In this document: piece after piece, positions 9,660 through 19,803 of the stretch
How positions within the stretch are numbered: position 1 is the first letter of the stretch
Layout: each line of letters starts with the position of its first letter
From: Gracilariopsis chorda
Taxonomy: Eukaryota; Rhodophyta; Florideophyceae; Gracilariales; Gracilariaceae
Length of the DNA: 64,000 nt
Direction of reading: 5' to 3'
Assembly (NCBI GenBank): GCA_003194525.1
Contig: NBIV01000289.1
Span: 1 to 64,000 of the forward strand
Position numbers and translations under genes: made by a program
The notes under the pieces: generated by a model
Seen by the model: the letters and a program-made list of their open reading frames with translations, nothing else
Told to the model about the DNA's origin: nothing
The model's database searches: none

Positions 9660-12488
9660 ATGCAGCGCTACGACATCGCGCAGCTGCAGCGCCAGCTGGA
9701 CAATCTCGAGGACCACAACGACTCCGAAGCCCAGAAGCTCTACAATAACCTCGGTCTAGCCCATCTCCAAGCGCGTCGCTACCGCCACGCCCTCAACGCT
9801 CACCGTCGCGAAAAGGCCGCTTGCAAGCGTCTAGTCAACGCAAACCCCCACAACTTGAACCACCGTCTCGATCTCGCCATCGCGTACCGTCGCTGCGGAG
9901 ATGTCATTCTTAAGCTTGACCGTCTCATCGATGCCGACCGCAACCTCATCACCGACAAAGCAGACGTTATTCGCGCTGCGCACGTCCAGCATCGCCACGC
10001 CTTGAAAATTGCACGCGTCATCGATTCCCCATACGCACGTGTGGAGAGACAGGCCGCTTCTGCTGCACTCGCGCAGAGCGCTTTGGCACTCGCCTTGGAG
10101 ACCAAGAGTATCCCCGCCTTCAGACACGCCGCTCAATGTTGCATTCGCGCTGCTCGCTTGATCGACTGCATTCGAAACGAGGACATCCGAGTCGTCGACC
10201 CCGATAAGAACGATATGACGCATGGCTTGGCTGTCAATTTCGCCATTGCGCTCAGCGGCATGGGAGAAATGAAAAAAGCAAACACTATGTTACACGCCGT
10301 CGCTCTCAACGCAAAACGAGTCAACGATATGCAAAATTTCGTCAGAGCCTTGTCCAATCTCGCAGAAGAAGCGAGCGATGAACAAGACTGGAACATGTGT
10401 CAGTTTTACTCCCAACAGTGGGTTCATATGGCCAGACAGGCGCGAGATGAAGCGGATGAAAGCGATGCTCTTCGAAAGTTGGCTGTCGCCTTACGTGAAA
10501 ATCACGACTTTCGAGGTGCGAAACAAGCGCTGCAACGCGCTATTCTCATCGCTGCTACGAAGGATGCAGCCGATGAAGCGAGACGATTTCTCGACGTCGT
10601 TGAACAAGAAACTGATCAATTTGAACGTATGCAAAGGGAACTCGCTGCCGCTCAACGCTCAGCTGTAGAAGCGGAACAGGATGCCAACTTTGTTGAAGAA
10701 GCAAAATGCACATTGACGGCTGGAAATCATGCTTTTGCTTTGAAGAAATGGAAGCTGGCTGTCGAGTTGTTGCAGCGCTATTTCGTTCTGGTAGACGAGT
10801 TTGGATGTAATACTGCTGTAACCGACGTGCCCTATCCTGTGCATAATACTGCTGTTGCGAATGTTGCGGAGGCTATGTGGAAAATGAACAAGTATGAGGA
10901 GGCTGTTAAGTGGGCTTCTAGAGAACTTGCCGTGTTTGAAGGTGATGACGCGGGTCAGGCACAGGCCTGGTGCAATCTTGGTGTTTATCTTGACGATTTT
11001 GGCAAAAAGCACAAGGCCATGGATGCCCTCAAACAGAGCATGTTCTTTGCTGAAAAGGCCGGCGATCAAGAGATCTTCAACAGGGCACAGACCAATCTCG
11101 AACTGGTTGAGGAGGAGTTGCAGAAGACAAATGCCAACCCTCCTTCAACTTCACAAGCACCACAGTCCCATGTCTTCGTTATTGACCCCGAGAACCAAGA
11201 CACAACCGCAAATTCGGGTCCCATTCCCCAAGTTGCTAGCACACTCAATCCATCTACAATACTCTCCTCAGTCAATGTTGCGTCCTCATCTCATGCACCT
11301 GGTAATAATGGGGCCACGTCCAATGGCGGGGAGAAATCCGTCATGATGGTTTCCACCCAGCCCTCCGTGGGAATTTCTAAGCGCACAAATGGGTTTACGG
11401 CGACCAGTCAAGATGTCTCACTGCCTCGAACCCGGTCTTTTCATGCTGATTTTCGCTCCAGTGCGGCCACGAAGAACAGTTATGAAGACGCGAATCGTTC
11501 CCGGTCTCATCCTTCTCGTGGGGCAACGGTGACGGCAGACCGCAGTTCCATTGGTTTTAAGAAAGTCGTAGACGTTGTTTCGGAGTATAAGAAGATCTGC
11601 ACAGGGCGACAACATGGCCTCAGTCATCTGCAGCCGAGAATAGTCACAGCCTTGCAATCCCTATCTTCGGCACTCATTGCTCGGGATGCTTGTGATGAAA
11701 CCAGTATGATTCCGGCCGTTCTCAACCTTTCACGAATGCTCCTAAACGACAATGACGTTTCTATCATATTCGAGATATTGTCAAAAATCGGGGAAGACTA
11801 CGCCGTTCATCTTAATCTAAGTTTCAACCCCACAGTTACATCGACCGCTTATGACTGCTTGAATCCTCGATCGTACTTTTCACCGTGTAACTTGCACTGT
11901 GTGAAAGAGCTGAATCTTTCTTGTTCAGGATTATCTGGGAACGCCTTAAGAATCCTCGCAGATGCATTGAGCAAGACTGGTTCACTGTCTTGTGTTACGA
12001 TCGTCAACGTTAGCAAGAATGCACTTGGACGGCAATGGAAGGTCACGGCTTTCGCCGTCGCTCGGCTACTTTTGAACGCATCGAAAGTACAAGAGCTGGA
12101 CCTCGCGCTGAACCTCTTGCCGAATACTTTCATGAAAGAACTTCTCGATAACTTGCAGCGATTAAATACTTCATCCCAGCAAGGAACTGATAGCCCGATA
12201 AGGAAAGTATCTTTCAATCTGAACAATCGTTGCTTCCCGACTGCCATGTTAGACATGGAATATGCGGACGATGCTGTTAGGGTTTTCAAATCATTGTTCA
12301 CTATTCTTCCCGGTCTGGAGGTAGTGGATGTTCGTGCATGTGGCGCGAGCCGCACATTGCGACGAATGCTAAGGGAGCTCAGCACACTGCAAGACAGATG
12401 TTCAAGAACGGTTGTATCGGTATCCGACTTAATCGAGGATGATTCAGATCCATTGCGTCCCATGCTAGATGACTGGGGCATTAAATGA
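9660..12488 (+). CDS. TONSOKU/TONSL-like TPR-LRR genome maintenance protein
   Basis: This is a single exon of about 942 residues, starting at the ATG at 9660. Residues 1 to about 480 are an array of TPR-type helical hairpins (for example LYNNLGLAHLQARRYRHALN, NFVRALSNLAEEA, QAWCNLGVYLDDFGKKHKAM). Residues about 485-635 are low-complexity Ser/Thr/Asn. Residues about 715-840 are leucine-rich repeats (HLNLSFNP, CVKELNLSCSGLSGNALRIL, VTIVNVSKNALGRQW, VQELDLALNLLPN). TPR at the N-terminus and LRR at the C-terminus is the layout of plant TONSOKU/BRUSHY1 and, with added ankyrin repeats, animal TONSL. These act in repair of broken replication forks and bind newly laid histones. No ankyrin repeats are seen, as in plants. 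It is shorter than plant TSK. Confidence 0.75.
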   Translation: MQRYDIAQLQRQLDNLEDHNDSEAQKLYNNLGLAHLQARRYRHALNAHRREKAACKRLVNANPHNLNHRLDLAIAYRRCGDVILKLDRLIDADRNLITDKADVIRAAHVQHRHALKIARVIDSPYARVERQAASAALAQSALALALETKSIPAFRHAAQCCIRAARLIDCIRNEDIRVVDPDKNDMTHGLAVNFAIALSGMGEMKKANTMLHAVALNAKRVNDMQNFVRALSNLAEEASDEQDWNMCQFYSQQWVHMARQARDEADESDALRKLAVALRENHDFRGAKQALQRAILIAATKDAADEARRFLDVVEQETDQFERMQRELAAAQRSAVEAEQDANFVEEAKCTLTAGNHAFALKKWKLAVELLQRYFVLVDEFGCNTAVTDVPYPVHNTAVANVAEAMWKMNKYEEAVKWASRELAVFEGDDAGQAQAWCNLGVYLDDFGKKHKAMDALKQSMFFAEKAGDQEIFNRAQTNLELVEEELQKTNANPPSTSQAPQSHVFVIDPENQDTTANSGPIPQVASTLNPSTILSSVNVASSSHAPGNNGATSNGGEKSVMMVSTQPSVGISKRTNGFTATSQDVSLPRTRSFHADFRSSAATKNSYEDANRSRSHPSRGATVTADRSSIGFKKVVDVVSEYKKICTGRQHGLSHLQPRIVTALQSLSSALIARDACDETSMIPAVLNLSRMLLNDNDVSIIFEILSKIGEDYAVHLNLSFNPTVTSTAYDCLNPRSYFSPCNLHCVKELNLSCSGLSGNALRILADALSKTGSLSCVTIVNVSKNALGRQWKVTAFAVARLLLNASKVQELDLALNLLPNTFMKELLDNLQRLNTSSQQGTDSPIRKVSFNLNNRCFPTAMLDMEYADDAVRVFKSLFTILPGLEVVDVRACGASRTLRRMLRELSTLQDRCSRTVVSVSDLIEDDSDPLRPMLDDWGIK

Positions 12489-13678
12489 ACAGAAACGGAA
12501 CACGCCCAGCGGTAAGTTGTACTGCTATCTAAAACGCATCGTTGGATCGAAAGTATTAGCTATCGCACTCGAAGTGGTTTCATATCGACGTCCTCAGTTG
12601 TAATTCTGCTCATACGCAAAGACTTTTCTCATTGTAATTCTTTGGGTATAATTTCTCAATCCAAAGAACAAGATAAGAGGTTATGCAGATGCAATGCGTA
12701 GGCCTACAAGCACCAACAAGCTGAGCATTTCAAATGTTTCCAGTCGAGGCCTTTTATCGAGGTGCCTGTATGTACAATTCCAGAAGCAGACGACCCATGT
12801 CTCGCTTGAGCAACGAATGATTTTTATCTCTGCGTCGAAAAATGGAGTCTCGCAGTGTGTGGCCGTGTCTGCGAATGGTAGTTCAACAAGAAATGATTTG
12901 GGGCACCATGATATGCAGCTTTATATAATCAACAAGCATTCAAGAGATTAATCCATGTACCTTCCGTCAGAGACATGCAGGACAGACGCACACTTTACCG
13001 CCGTGAAGGAGCCATCTCTTGAGATGACGGAAGGCTGTCTACTTTGGAATAATGCGAATCGTCTCATTCCTGCCGGGTCCCCCTATGTGGACCTGAGCAT
13101 GTACTTACCTTTTATTATTGCGACACTTCTGGACCATCTGTTCAGATAGACCTACCATTCTAGGGAAGTCAAGGAAGCGGAGTGACGTGGTGTTTGCGTC
13201 TCTGAAAGGGACCATCAGCTCTTTGATCATAATTCACCGATTGATACTCACGAGATTTAGGGAGTCTCTCATACGGACAGAAGTGCGTTCGTCTTCTTGA
13301 AATTCAAAGGTCTAATTGTAGTTTAACGATAAGAAAGGTTGAAAGGTTGATGGTCTCCGTGAGAGACCCAATCTCCTGTCCATTTCGCTTCCCTCGTTGG
13401 CTAGAAGGAAGACGGTTACACCTCGTGAAGGCCGTTCAGCTTGTACCCTTAAATGATAATGCGCCTATGTAGCACATGGTATGTAACAAATGGCGAAAAT
13501 CGTTTTACAAAGCTTCAAAACGACTGTAGGAGCGGACAAGGGCAGAGCAAATGCACATGCGTTCGGAGAAACTTTGAGGAAGCATCTTACAATATCAACA
13601 CTCTGACACCATGACCCAACCATAGCCGAAGAGTTTTCTAGAGCAGGAACCGTCGCAGTGGTTGGCCTTTCGATTCAT
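12489..13678. other. Gene-free stretch
   Basis: I found no supported gene here. Short frames (12694-12951, 12955-13149) have no recognisable content. It lies downstream of both the TONSOKU-like gene and the CDCA7-like gene, so it would hold two 3' ends. Confidence 0.4.
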
Positions 13679-14218
13679 TCAGCGTAGACGCCGTCGCTTC
13701 CGAACAGCAGGCTTGCCGCTTATGCGACAGTGTGCGACCTTTGGGCACACATGTCTGCAATGTACACATTTCCATGTCAAAGTTTTGAGGTTGCCCCATT
13801 CCCACGAAAATCTCAGGAAGCACGCTTTACAAACTATAATACTGCAATCGCTTTCACAACAAGCGACATACTCTGCGATGTGCGCACAATGACTTGCACA
13901 TACATGACACCACTTCGATTTCAGCACCTGCTCAGGAGATTCTGGCACAAGCTCGGTTACCTCAGTCCCGGGCGTTGAACGTGTCGGGCCTGTCTCATCC
14001 TGTGCTGAGGATGAGATCGACAAACTCGGGAAATGTTCCAGCGGTTCTCCGCATGGCAGTGGTGGACTCAATAAGAGAATGTCGTGAGGCTCAAAGAGAG
14101 AAGAACTGCGTGGAAACGGCGGGGATAGTCGGGGTTCAGTTTGTGCAAAGGGAGAAAACTGTAAACGTGGAGAGCGTTGCCGCTTATCTGGTGAGAAGCT
14201 GCTCATCTTGTTCAACAA
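13679..14218 (-). CDS. CDCA7-like zinc-finger protein (zf-4CXXC_R1 type), short
   Basis: This is a single-exon protein of 179 residues. The first 100 are Ser/Pro-rich and look disordered. Residues about 103-170 form a Cys-rich module: KWCHVC, then a CxxC-like group (CCESDCSIIVCKAC), and TWKCVHCRHVCPKVAHC at the end. The order CxxC, C..C..CxxC, W.C..C...C....C is that of the zf-4CXXC_R1 module of CDCA7 and related chromatin proteins. It ends in a basic tail (VRKRRRLR) that could serve as a nuclear localisation signal. A longer relative sits at 44299-45402. In animals CDCA7 recruits the remodeller HELLS to DNA. Whether that role applies here is unknown. Confidence 0.65.
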   Translation of the reverse strand: MLNKMSSFSPDKRQRSPRLQFSPFAQTEPRLSPPFPRSSSLFEPHDILLLSPPLPCGEPLEHFPSLSISSSAQDETGPTRSTPGTEVTELVPESPEQVLKSKWCHVCASHCAHIAEYVACCESDCSIIVCKACFLRFSWEWGNLKTLTWKCVHCRHVCPKVAHCRISGKPAVRKRRRLR

Positions 14219-16026
14219 ACTGATGGCTGATACGACCTGAGGATTAGATTATGAGAAAGGAGCAATCTACTTCCTTTAGGCATCGTAACTCAGCTCATAT
14301 ATACGCAGGGGTGCAAGGGAATCGGGAGAACGACTTAACGTCGCGGTTTGCTTAGAAAGAATGTACAGCTGCGTAGCTTTGGATTCTTTGAGTGATGAGT
14401 CACCGGCTGGTGATCGTGTATGATCGTGTATGGTCGTGTAGATACTGGGGCAAGTTCTTCGAGCCCGGATAGTCTGTCAAAGATACCTATCAAATCGACA
14501 GGTATGTGGTGCAGTGTGAGTTCAAGAGCGTACTCTTTTGAGCATAACCCGTTCGACAGAATGGGATGCAACAGGTATTTCAGTGCTATTTGACCATCTT
14601 TTGTGAAGATACCTGCTTGATATGTGTCCCGAAGAGTGTCATCGTTTTGCCATGTGCAAGGTTTAACAGGATGGGTCTAAACGTTCCAACGTTGGCTGGT
14701 TCCTCGACTGTCGGCTGGCTTACACACAAAGTTAGGAAAGATAAAGCAGCCGTTTGTATTGCTCTATAGACAAAGGGTTAACTGCTAATCCTTTAACCCT
14801 TTTACACTTGCCAAAGCAGTTAAGGATTGGCGTTACGTATAGTGCTGTCAGTATCTACAAGAGTGGCCTTAGTACGTCAACCTCAGCATCTCTGCTTGAT
14901 GGCCTTTTCTGCAGGCCCTTCTGCTAAGATCCCGTTACGGGGTTTGGAAACGGAGCAGCCAATCTGTACCATCAAGGCTTAATTGATGTGATACCCGTGC
15001 TACTGACCAGTTCAGCGGTTTACCTTCATCGCCAATGTTCCGAATTGCCCTTGTTGGGGTGATAAAACCTCCGTTACAAAACGAAAGCAGTTTCCAGATA
15101 TTGACATGCTCACCAAAATTCATCCTTTCCTACTGCCCTTCCACGGGGCCATGTCATTAGCTGCAAGTGTAATATGAGTGTCATGTTGCACGTTGTCACG
15201 ACGCCGGACGATGACAGTACTTTTTGTACCCTTGTTCACTGGAGGGCAGGTCAGAAATAGAATCGTAGCTCGAGAGTACCAGCACAGGCGTGCAATGCCA
15301 ATGTAGTAAACACAAACAAACTGCGGAAAATAACCAATGTATTACGTAGCAAGAGAACCAGGTAGTGATTGTATAACACAACAAGCGAACAAGCTTGGGA
15401 CAATGTATCAAAGAGACTGCACCAGCGGATAACCTACGCGATCAAAATCTTAGATCTAGCGTAGTGCTGATGACCACTTCTAATATAGCACCATGACTAA
15501 CACGCACGATCAAGACTTTAGGTCTAGTACGAGGCCAACATGCACGGTGCCACAGATAATGAGCCCAAATAAAGGCGGTGTTAGTACAAACACGTGTAAA
15601 GGAGCAGGAGACAAAGCCACACCAAGTGAAAGGGTAGGTGGGGAAAAGTGTGGTTGATGACAGGGAGGAGCAGACTGCTCTAAGAAACGGTGGGGGTTGC
15701 CAAAGAGAGAAGAATCAGTCTGGCCCGAGTTGGCTTGGAAGCCACCAAACTCGAGCTTTCATAGACAATTTTTTAATATGCATATCCTCCAGTCTTGCAT
15801 ACTGGGCCTAAGTAACATCTTATAAAAGCTTGCCCAGAGGTATATCCTTGCCATGAAAAACCAGATTGGCAAAGGTCTTATTCTTCTGATGACATACATT
15901 TTCTGTATAGTCTCAGTTGCCACCATGAAATCCTTCCACTGACTCTGTTCCAACCCAATCCGACATGACTAAACTCGACGCAAATTCCATCATACGTGAA
16001 ATGTCGGACGACTCTAGCTCGTCTAG
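14219..16026. other. Gene-free stretch
   Basis: No gene is supported. It contains a 10-bp tandem repeat at 14411-14440, short inverted motifs around AAAGGGTTAA / TTTAACCCTTT near 14765-14800, and a diverged 21-bp direct repeat (CGATCAAAATCTTAGATCTAG near 15438 and CGATCAAGACTTTAGGTCTAG near 15508). These look like relics of small repeats. Confidence 0.4.
14411..14440. repeat. 10-bp tandem repeat, three units
   Basis: There are three head-to-tail units: TGATCGTGTA twice, then TGGTCGTGTA. It is a minimal minisatellite with no visible function. Confidence 0.8.
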
Positions 16027-17833
16027 TGTACTGCAATACCCGCAAGCGGTACAACACACGAAGACGTTCGGATCTTCCCCTCTGGAGGGTTTAAATGCAA
16101 TCCTCAAGGAGGAAGACTCAGCGATGCTCTGTGGACTTGATGTTTTTGCCGCTTTCGCGTGTTTATGATTACTACCGCTATTAGCGGGTGTCTCAGCCCT
16201 CAGCGGATCCGCACTGTGCACCAGGTGCACAACTGTGCATGCGCCGTGTGCCGCCCAAGGCGTGAGTGGACAACGTGTGACACGGATAGTCAACAGGAGG
16301 TTGGCACAACGGTGTGGACATTTAGTTAACCTATATTTATTATTTATTATTTATCTACGCTACAGTAGGGAGATTACTACACTATATAGTGGCTCGGCGA
16401 CCTCGCCCTGACACTGAGTAAACTTCCCCAACCATGGTTCTTGGCTCTAAGTCTTTTCCGCTTTCGCGAGTCTTCTACACTCCTCGGAGGTAAACCCGCG
16501 TTACTAACGGTAGACCTATCCACGCTGCGTCACTAGGAGTATCACCGCCTTGGGCACTTGTCACTTAATTCACCACCGCCGTGTTCTTGCCCTTGTAGAG
16601 GGTTCCTCTGTACCTTTTTCCGTGGTCCCGTTGGCCCACACCCCCGTCGCCCCCAATCGGGCATCCCCCGTATTTCCCTTACCCCACTCTCGTGGTTTCT
16701 ACCCCTTTGTGTGGTTTCTCGACACCGCTGACGCGTGTCTCTCGTGCCGGTATCCCGTGAGGTCTTCCCCCACTTACGTGGACTCGTACTCCTTGGAAGG
16801 GCTGTTTTCCCATTCTTGGTGATCCTAATCCTACCGTTTCAACTCTCCCCGCTTGGCGTGAGGGTGAGCCTCGGCTTTACAACCTGACTTCGTTGTGCTC
16901 ATCCGGAGAGGCTCCGTTCGCTGTGTTACCCTCCAGAGGGGAAGATCCGAACGTCTTCGTGTGTTGTCCCGCTTGCGGGTATTGCACTACAAGGGTAACA
17001 CAGCGAACGGAGCCTCTGCGGATGAGCACAACGAAGTCAGGTTGTAAAGCCGAGGCTCACCCTCACGCCAAGCGGGGAGAGTTGAAACGGTAGGATTAGG
17101 ATCACCAAGAATGGGAAAACAGCCCTTCCAAGGAGTACGAGTCCACGTAAGTGGGGGAAGACCTCACGGGATACCGGCACGAGAGACACGCGTCAGCGGT
17201 GTCGAGAAACCACACAAAGGGGTAGAAACCACGAGAGTGGGGTAAGGGAAATACGGGGGATGCCCGATTGGGGGCGACGGGGGTGTGGGCCAACGGGACC
17301 ACGGAAAAAGGTACAGAGGAACCCTATACAGGGGCAAGAACACGGCGGTGGTGAATTAAGTGACAAGTGCCCAAGGCGGTGATACTCCTAGTGACGCAGC
17401 GTGGATAGGTCTACCGTTAGTAACGCGGGTTTACCTCCGAGGAGTGTAGAAGACTCGCGAAAGCGGAAAAGACTTAGAGCCAAGAACCATGGTTGGGGAA
17501 GTTTACTCAGTGTCAGGGCGAGGTCGCCGAGCCACTATATAGTGTAGTAATCTCCCTACTGTAGCGTAGATAAATAATAAATAATAAATATAGGTTAACT
17601 AAATGTCCACACCGTGGTGCCAACCTCCTGTTGACTATCCGTGTCACACGTTGTCCACTCACGCCTTGGGCGGCACACGGCGCATGCACAGTTGTGCACC
17701 TGGTGCACAGTGCGGATCCGCTGAGGGCTGAGACACCCGCTAATAGCGGTAGTAATCATAAACACGCGAAAGCGGCAAAAACATCAAGTCCACAGAGCAT
17801 CGCTGAGTCTTCCTCCTTGAGGATTGCACTTCA
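16027..17833 (+). repeat. Solo LTR of the Ty3-A family, split by an inverted second LTR
   Basis: The outer copy is read on the plus strand: 16027-16090, then 16997-17833, about 901 bp once joined at the 5-bp duplication. It starts TGTACTGCAATA and ends TTGCACTTCA like the LTRs at 21123 and 41197. No internal element sequence accompanies it, so it is a solo LTR. The flanks (TCTAG before, TAGCA after) do not match as a target duplication, which may mean recombination between copies or decay. Confidence 0.85.
16091..16991 (-). repeat. Second solo LTR, inserted in opposite orientation
   Basis: This is a complete 901-bp LTR of the same family on the minus strand, lying inside the outer LTR after its position 64. 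It is flanked on both sides by AGGGT (16086-16090 and 16992-16996), the 5-bp target duplication expected for Ty3-type integration. By eye it differs from the outer copy at only about six positions over 840 bp. The two copies share variants not present in the LTRs at 21 and 41 kb, so they come from one sub-lineage or have been homogenised. Confidence 0.9.
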
Positions 17834-17867
17834 TAGCAACCCTGGTCCATATTAAAGTCTCATTATT

Positions 17868-18194
17868 ATGGAAGCTGAAGAGGTTCTCCATTCTCTACAA
17901 CCCGTTTTCACTACCCAGGATGAAGAAGAAATATTGCTGCAGAAGATCGTTGGGTTCGGATGGTCGGCTTCTTTCATGATCGAATTGGAAATGGTTTTAA
18001 AAACGATATCTAGGAAAGAGACTACCATTGAAGAATATCTGGTAATTCTAAGTAATATGCTTTGTCAACTCCCCTCATTGTACTTTCGGGGCCTGCTTCG
18101 TGGTGTCTTGTTCGCGTCCAAGTGGTACTGCGTGAAAAGGCTTGTCGCGGTTCCTGTTCTACTTTCCATGCTCATGAGACGACTTGAAAAATAA
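17868..18194 (+). CDS. Hypothetical 108-residue protein
   Basis: This open frame begins 34 bp after the solo LTR end. The product is mostly helical with an acidic start (EAEEVL, QDEEEILLQK) and a hydrophobic C-terminal third. I recognise no family. It could be a 5'-truncated piece of an older gene or element, or chance. Confidence 0.2.
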   Translation: MEAEEVLHSLQPVFTTQDEEEILLQKIVGFGWSASFMIELEMVLKTISRKETTIEEYLVILSNMLCQLPSLYFRGLLRGVLFASKWYCVKRLVAVPVLLSMLMRRLEK

Positions 18195-19020
18195 GCTACG
18201 ACTTCGTTATACAAATCGCTTGCTGAGGATTGCATAATGCATCATGAAATTTGATAAAGATCCAATTGCCTTTCGTTTCGTTCTGTCTACCAATTTCTTA
18301 GTGACCTACGGAGTAGCGCCAGGTACCGGGCACAGCACTAATGGGGTGCAGCTGGTGGGTGTTTCGGCCGGTGTGGGAGGCCAGTGGCGAGGGGTGGGTT
18401 GAATCCCATCGCGCGGAGTGGCGTGGCGGTTGGTGAGCGCTACAGGACGCCCGGAAGGCGCCAGTGTCGTGTTGTTGTTTCGTGTGGCGCACCGCGCCCT
18501 CCTCCGCCTTGGAGGGCGAGCGGAGAGGGAAGGCGAGGAGGCAGGACCGTGTGTGGTGCGCGAGGAGCAGCGACAGCGACAATGGCGGCGGCGGCGGCGG
18601 ACAGGAGCGAGGGACACGCTGGCAGGCCGTCGCCACTGTGGCCGCGGCACATGGCGTCGGAAGGGCGCTTCAGTTGCGCGGTGGGGATAGCGGATGATTT
18701 GCATGCTTATGCAGACGCATGGCTTTGCCATGATGGCTGGGTATGGCAATTTTGGGCGCACGCCCTGCCATCATGGCAAGGGCATACGCCCAGATTAACA
18801 GGTAACTTGGTTTCTGCCAGGAGAGGTACATATGCGCTAAGCGCAAGCGGCTCTGCTCCAACTGGGAATCTTTGGTATCATCCCGCGCACACCCAGTATT
18901 TGCATCCAGTTTCATTTTTTGTTTGTCGGAAGAAAGTGTGATGGATGATTTACGTGTACCGTTAACCTGATGAACGTCATAAATATTCAAAATTCAAACA
19001 GGAATGCTTCCTTCAGCCTA
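18195..19020. other. GC-rich gene-free stretch with a hairpin
   Basis: Overlapping open frames on both strands (18298-18941) are Arg/Ala/Pro-rich and look like composition effects. A 13-bp perfect inverted repeat (TTGCCATGATGGC at 18725-18737 and GCCATCATGGCAA at 18767-18779) with a 29-base loop could form a stable hairpin. No gene is supported. Confidence 0.45.
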
Positions 19021-19418
19021 TGGACTCCATAGTGGGCGTCTCCTGAACCACAAAAGCGAAAAACTGTTTCTTCGTTATCTCGCTTACGAGAGATTGTTCC
19101 TCATTCTCTTTAGCAGAAAAAAAGCTCAGGGAAGAAGCATCAAAAGCCCTGAGCTTTCTTGGAAATGAATCCAACCTCAAACTCATGTATAGTGAAAGCA
19201 ACAAAGTGGCTTGGCTCCCCCTCGGATGGGAAGGGGGGAGGGGCCGGCTTTTATTGATTCTGGCCCTCCGGCGAGATCGTCGGAGGGCCAATCAGACGTC
19301 TTCATAGAGACTGGCGTGCCATGCGCACCAGTCAAGTATTTCCACGTGGACAACCTCTACATATAGCCTTTTAAATCTATGTATTTGCGGTTTCAGGAGA
19401 CGCCCAGTATGGAGACTT
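19021..19418. mobile_element. MITE-like element with terminal inverted repeats and internal hairpins
   Basis: The ends carry matching inverted repeats: GACTCCATAGTGGGCGTCTC at about 19023 and, in reverse complement, AGTCTCCATACTGGGCGTCT at about 19416. The likeness continues for some 25 bp with few mismatches. Inside are two further perfect hairpins: AAAGCTCAGGG/CCCTGAGCTTT (19121-19157) and TGGCCCTCCG/CGGAGGGCCA (19261-19290). No coding frame is supported. Size (about 400 bp) and structure fit a non-autonomous DNA transposon. I could not identify target duplications, so the family is open. Confidence 0.55.
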
Positions 19419-19803
19419 TCCTGTGTCAATCTCATCTCATTCCCTTAGAGCAAACGCACCAAAAGGACAAACCAATTACCCAAAGACTCAACGTGGCAAG
19501 TTTGAACGGTCATCTCAATTCACCAAACTACGTTCTGGGATGGTTGATTTACTGTTTGCCTTCACCCGCACCGGCAGCTACGCCACCGGCGGGTACCACG
19601 TAGCGCGTAAAGATCTCGTCTCGGTCCAAAAGGTCGTAGATGCCTTCAGACACTCCGCGATTGTCCCGTACCTACCACAACCTCTTTAAGCGCCAATACT
19701 AATGGTGCTAAGCCCAAAGCACTGCCACTACAGCACACCTCTCGGCGTCGTTCAGGTCGCCGTTGCATAACAGATTGTATCACAAAAGCCAAAAGTTTGT
19801 GTG

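Noticed and set aside
13311-13390. Possible second tRNA (GGTCTCCGTGAGAGACC hairpin)
   Set aside because: A stem is present but no D arm, anticodon arm and acceptor could be fitted together.
16550-17302. Mirror-image short proteins in the LTR copies
   Set aside because: The same peptides recur in every LTR copy of the family. They are open frames in LTR sequence, not genes.
18298-18941. Overlapping long frames on both strands
   Set aside because: They are Arg/Ala/Pro-rich, lie in GC-rich DNA, overlap in up to five frames and show no motif. Composition effect.
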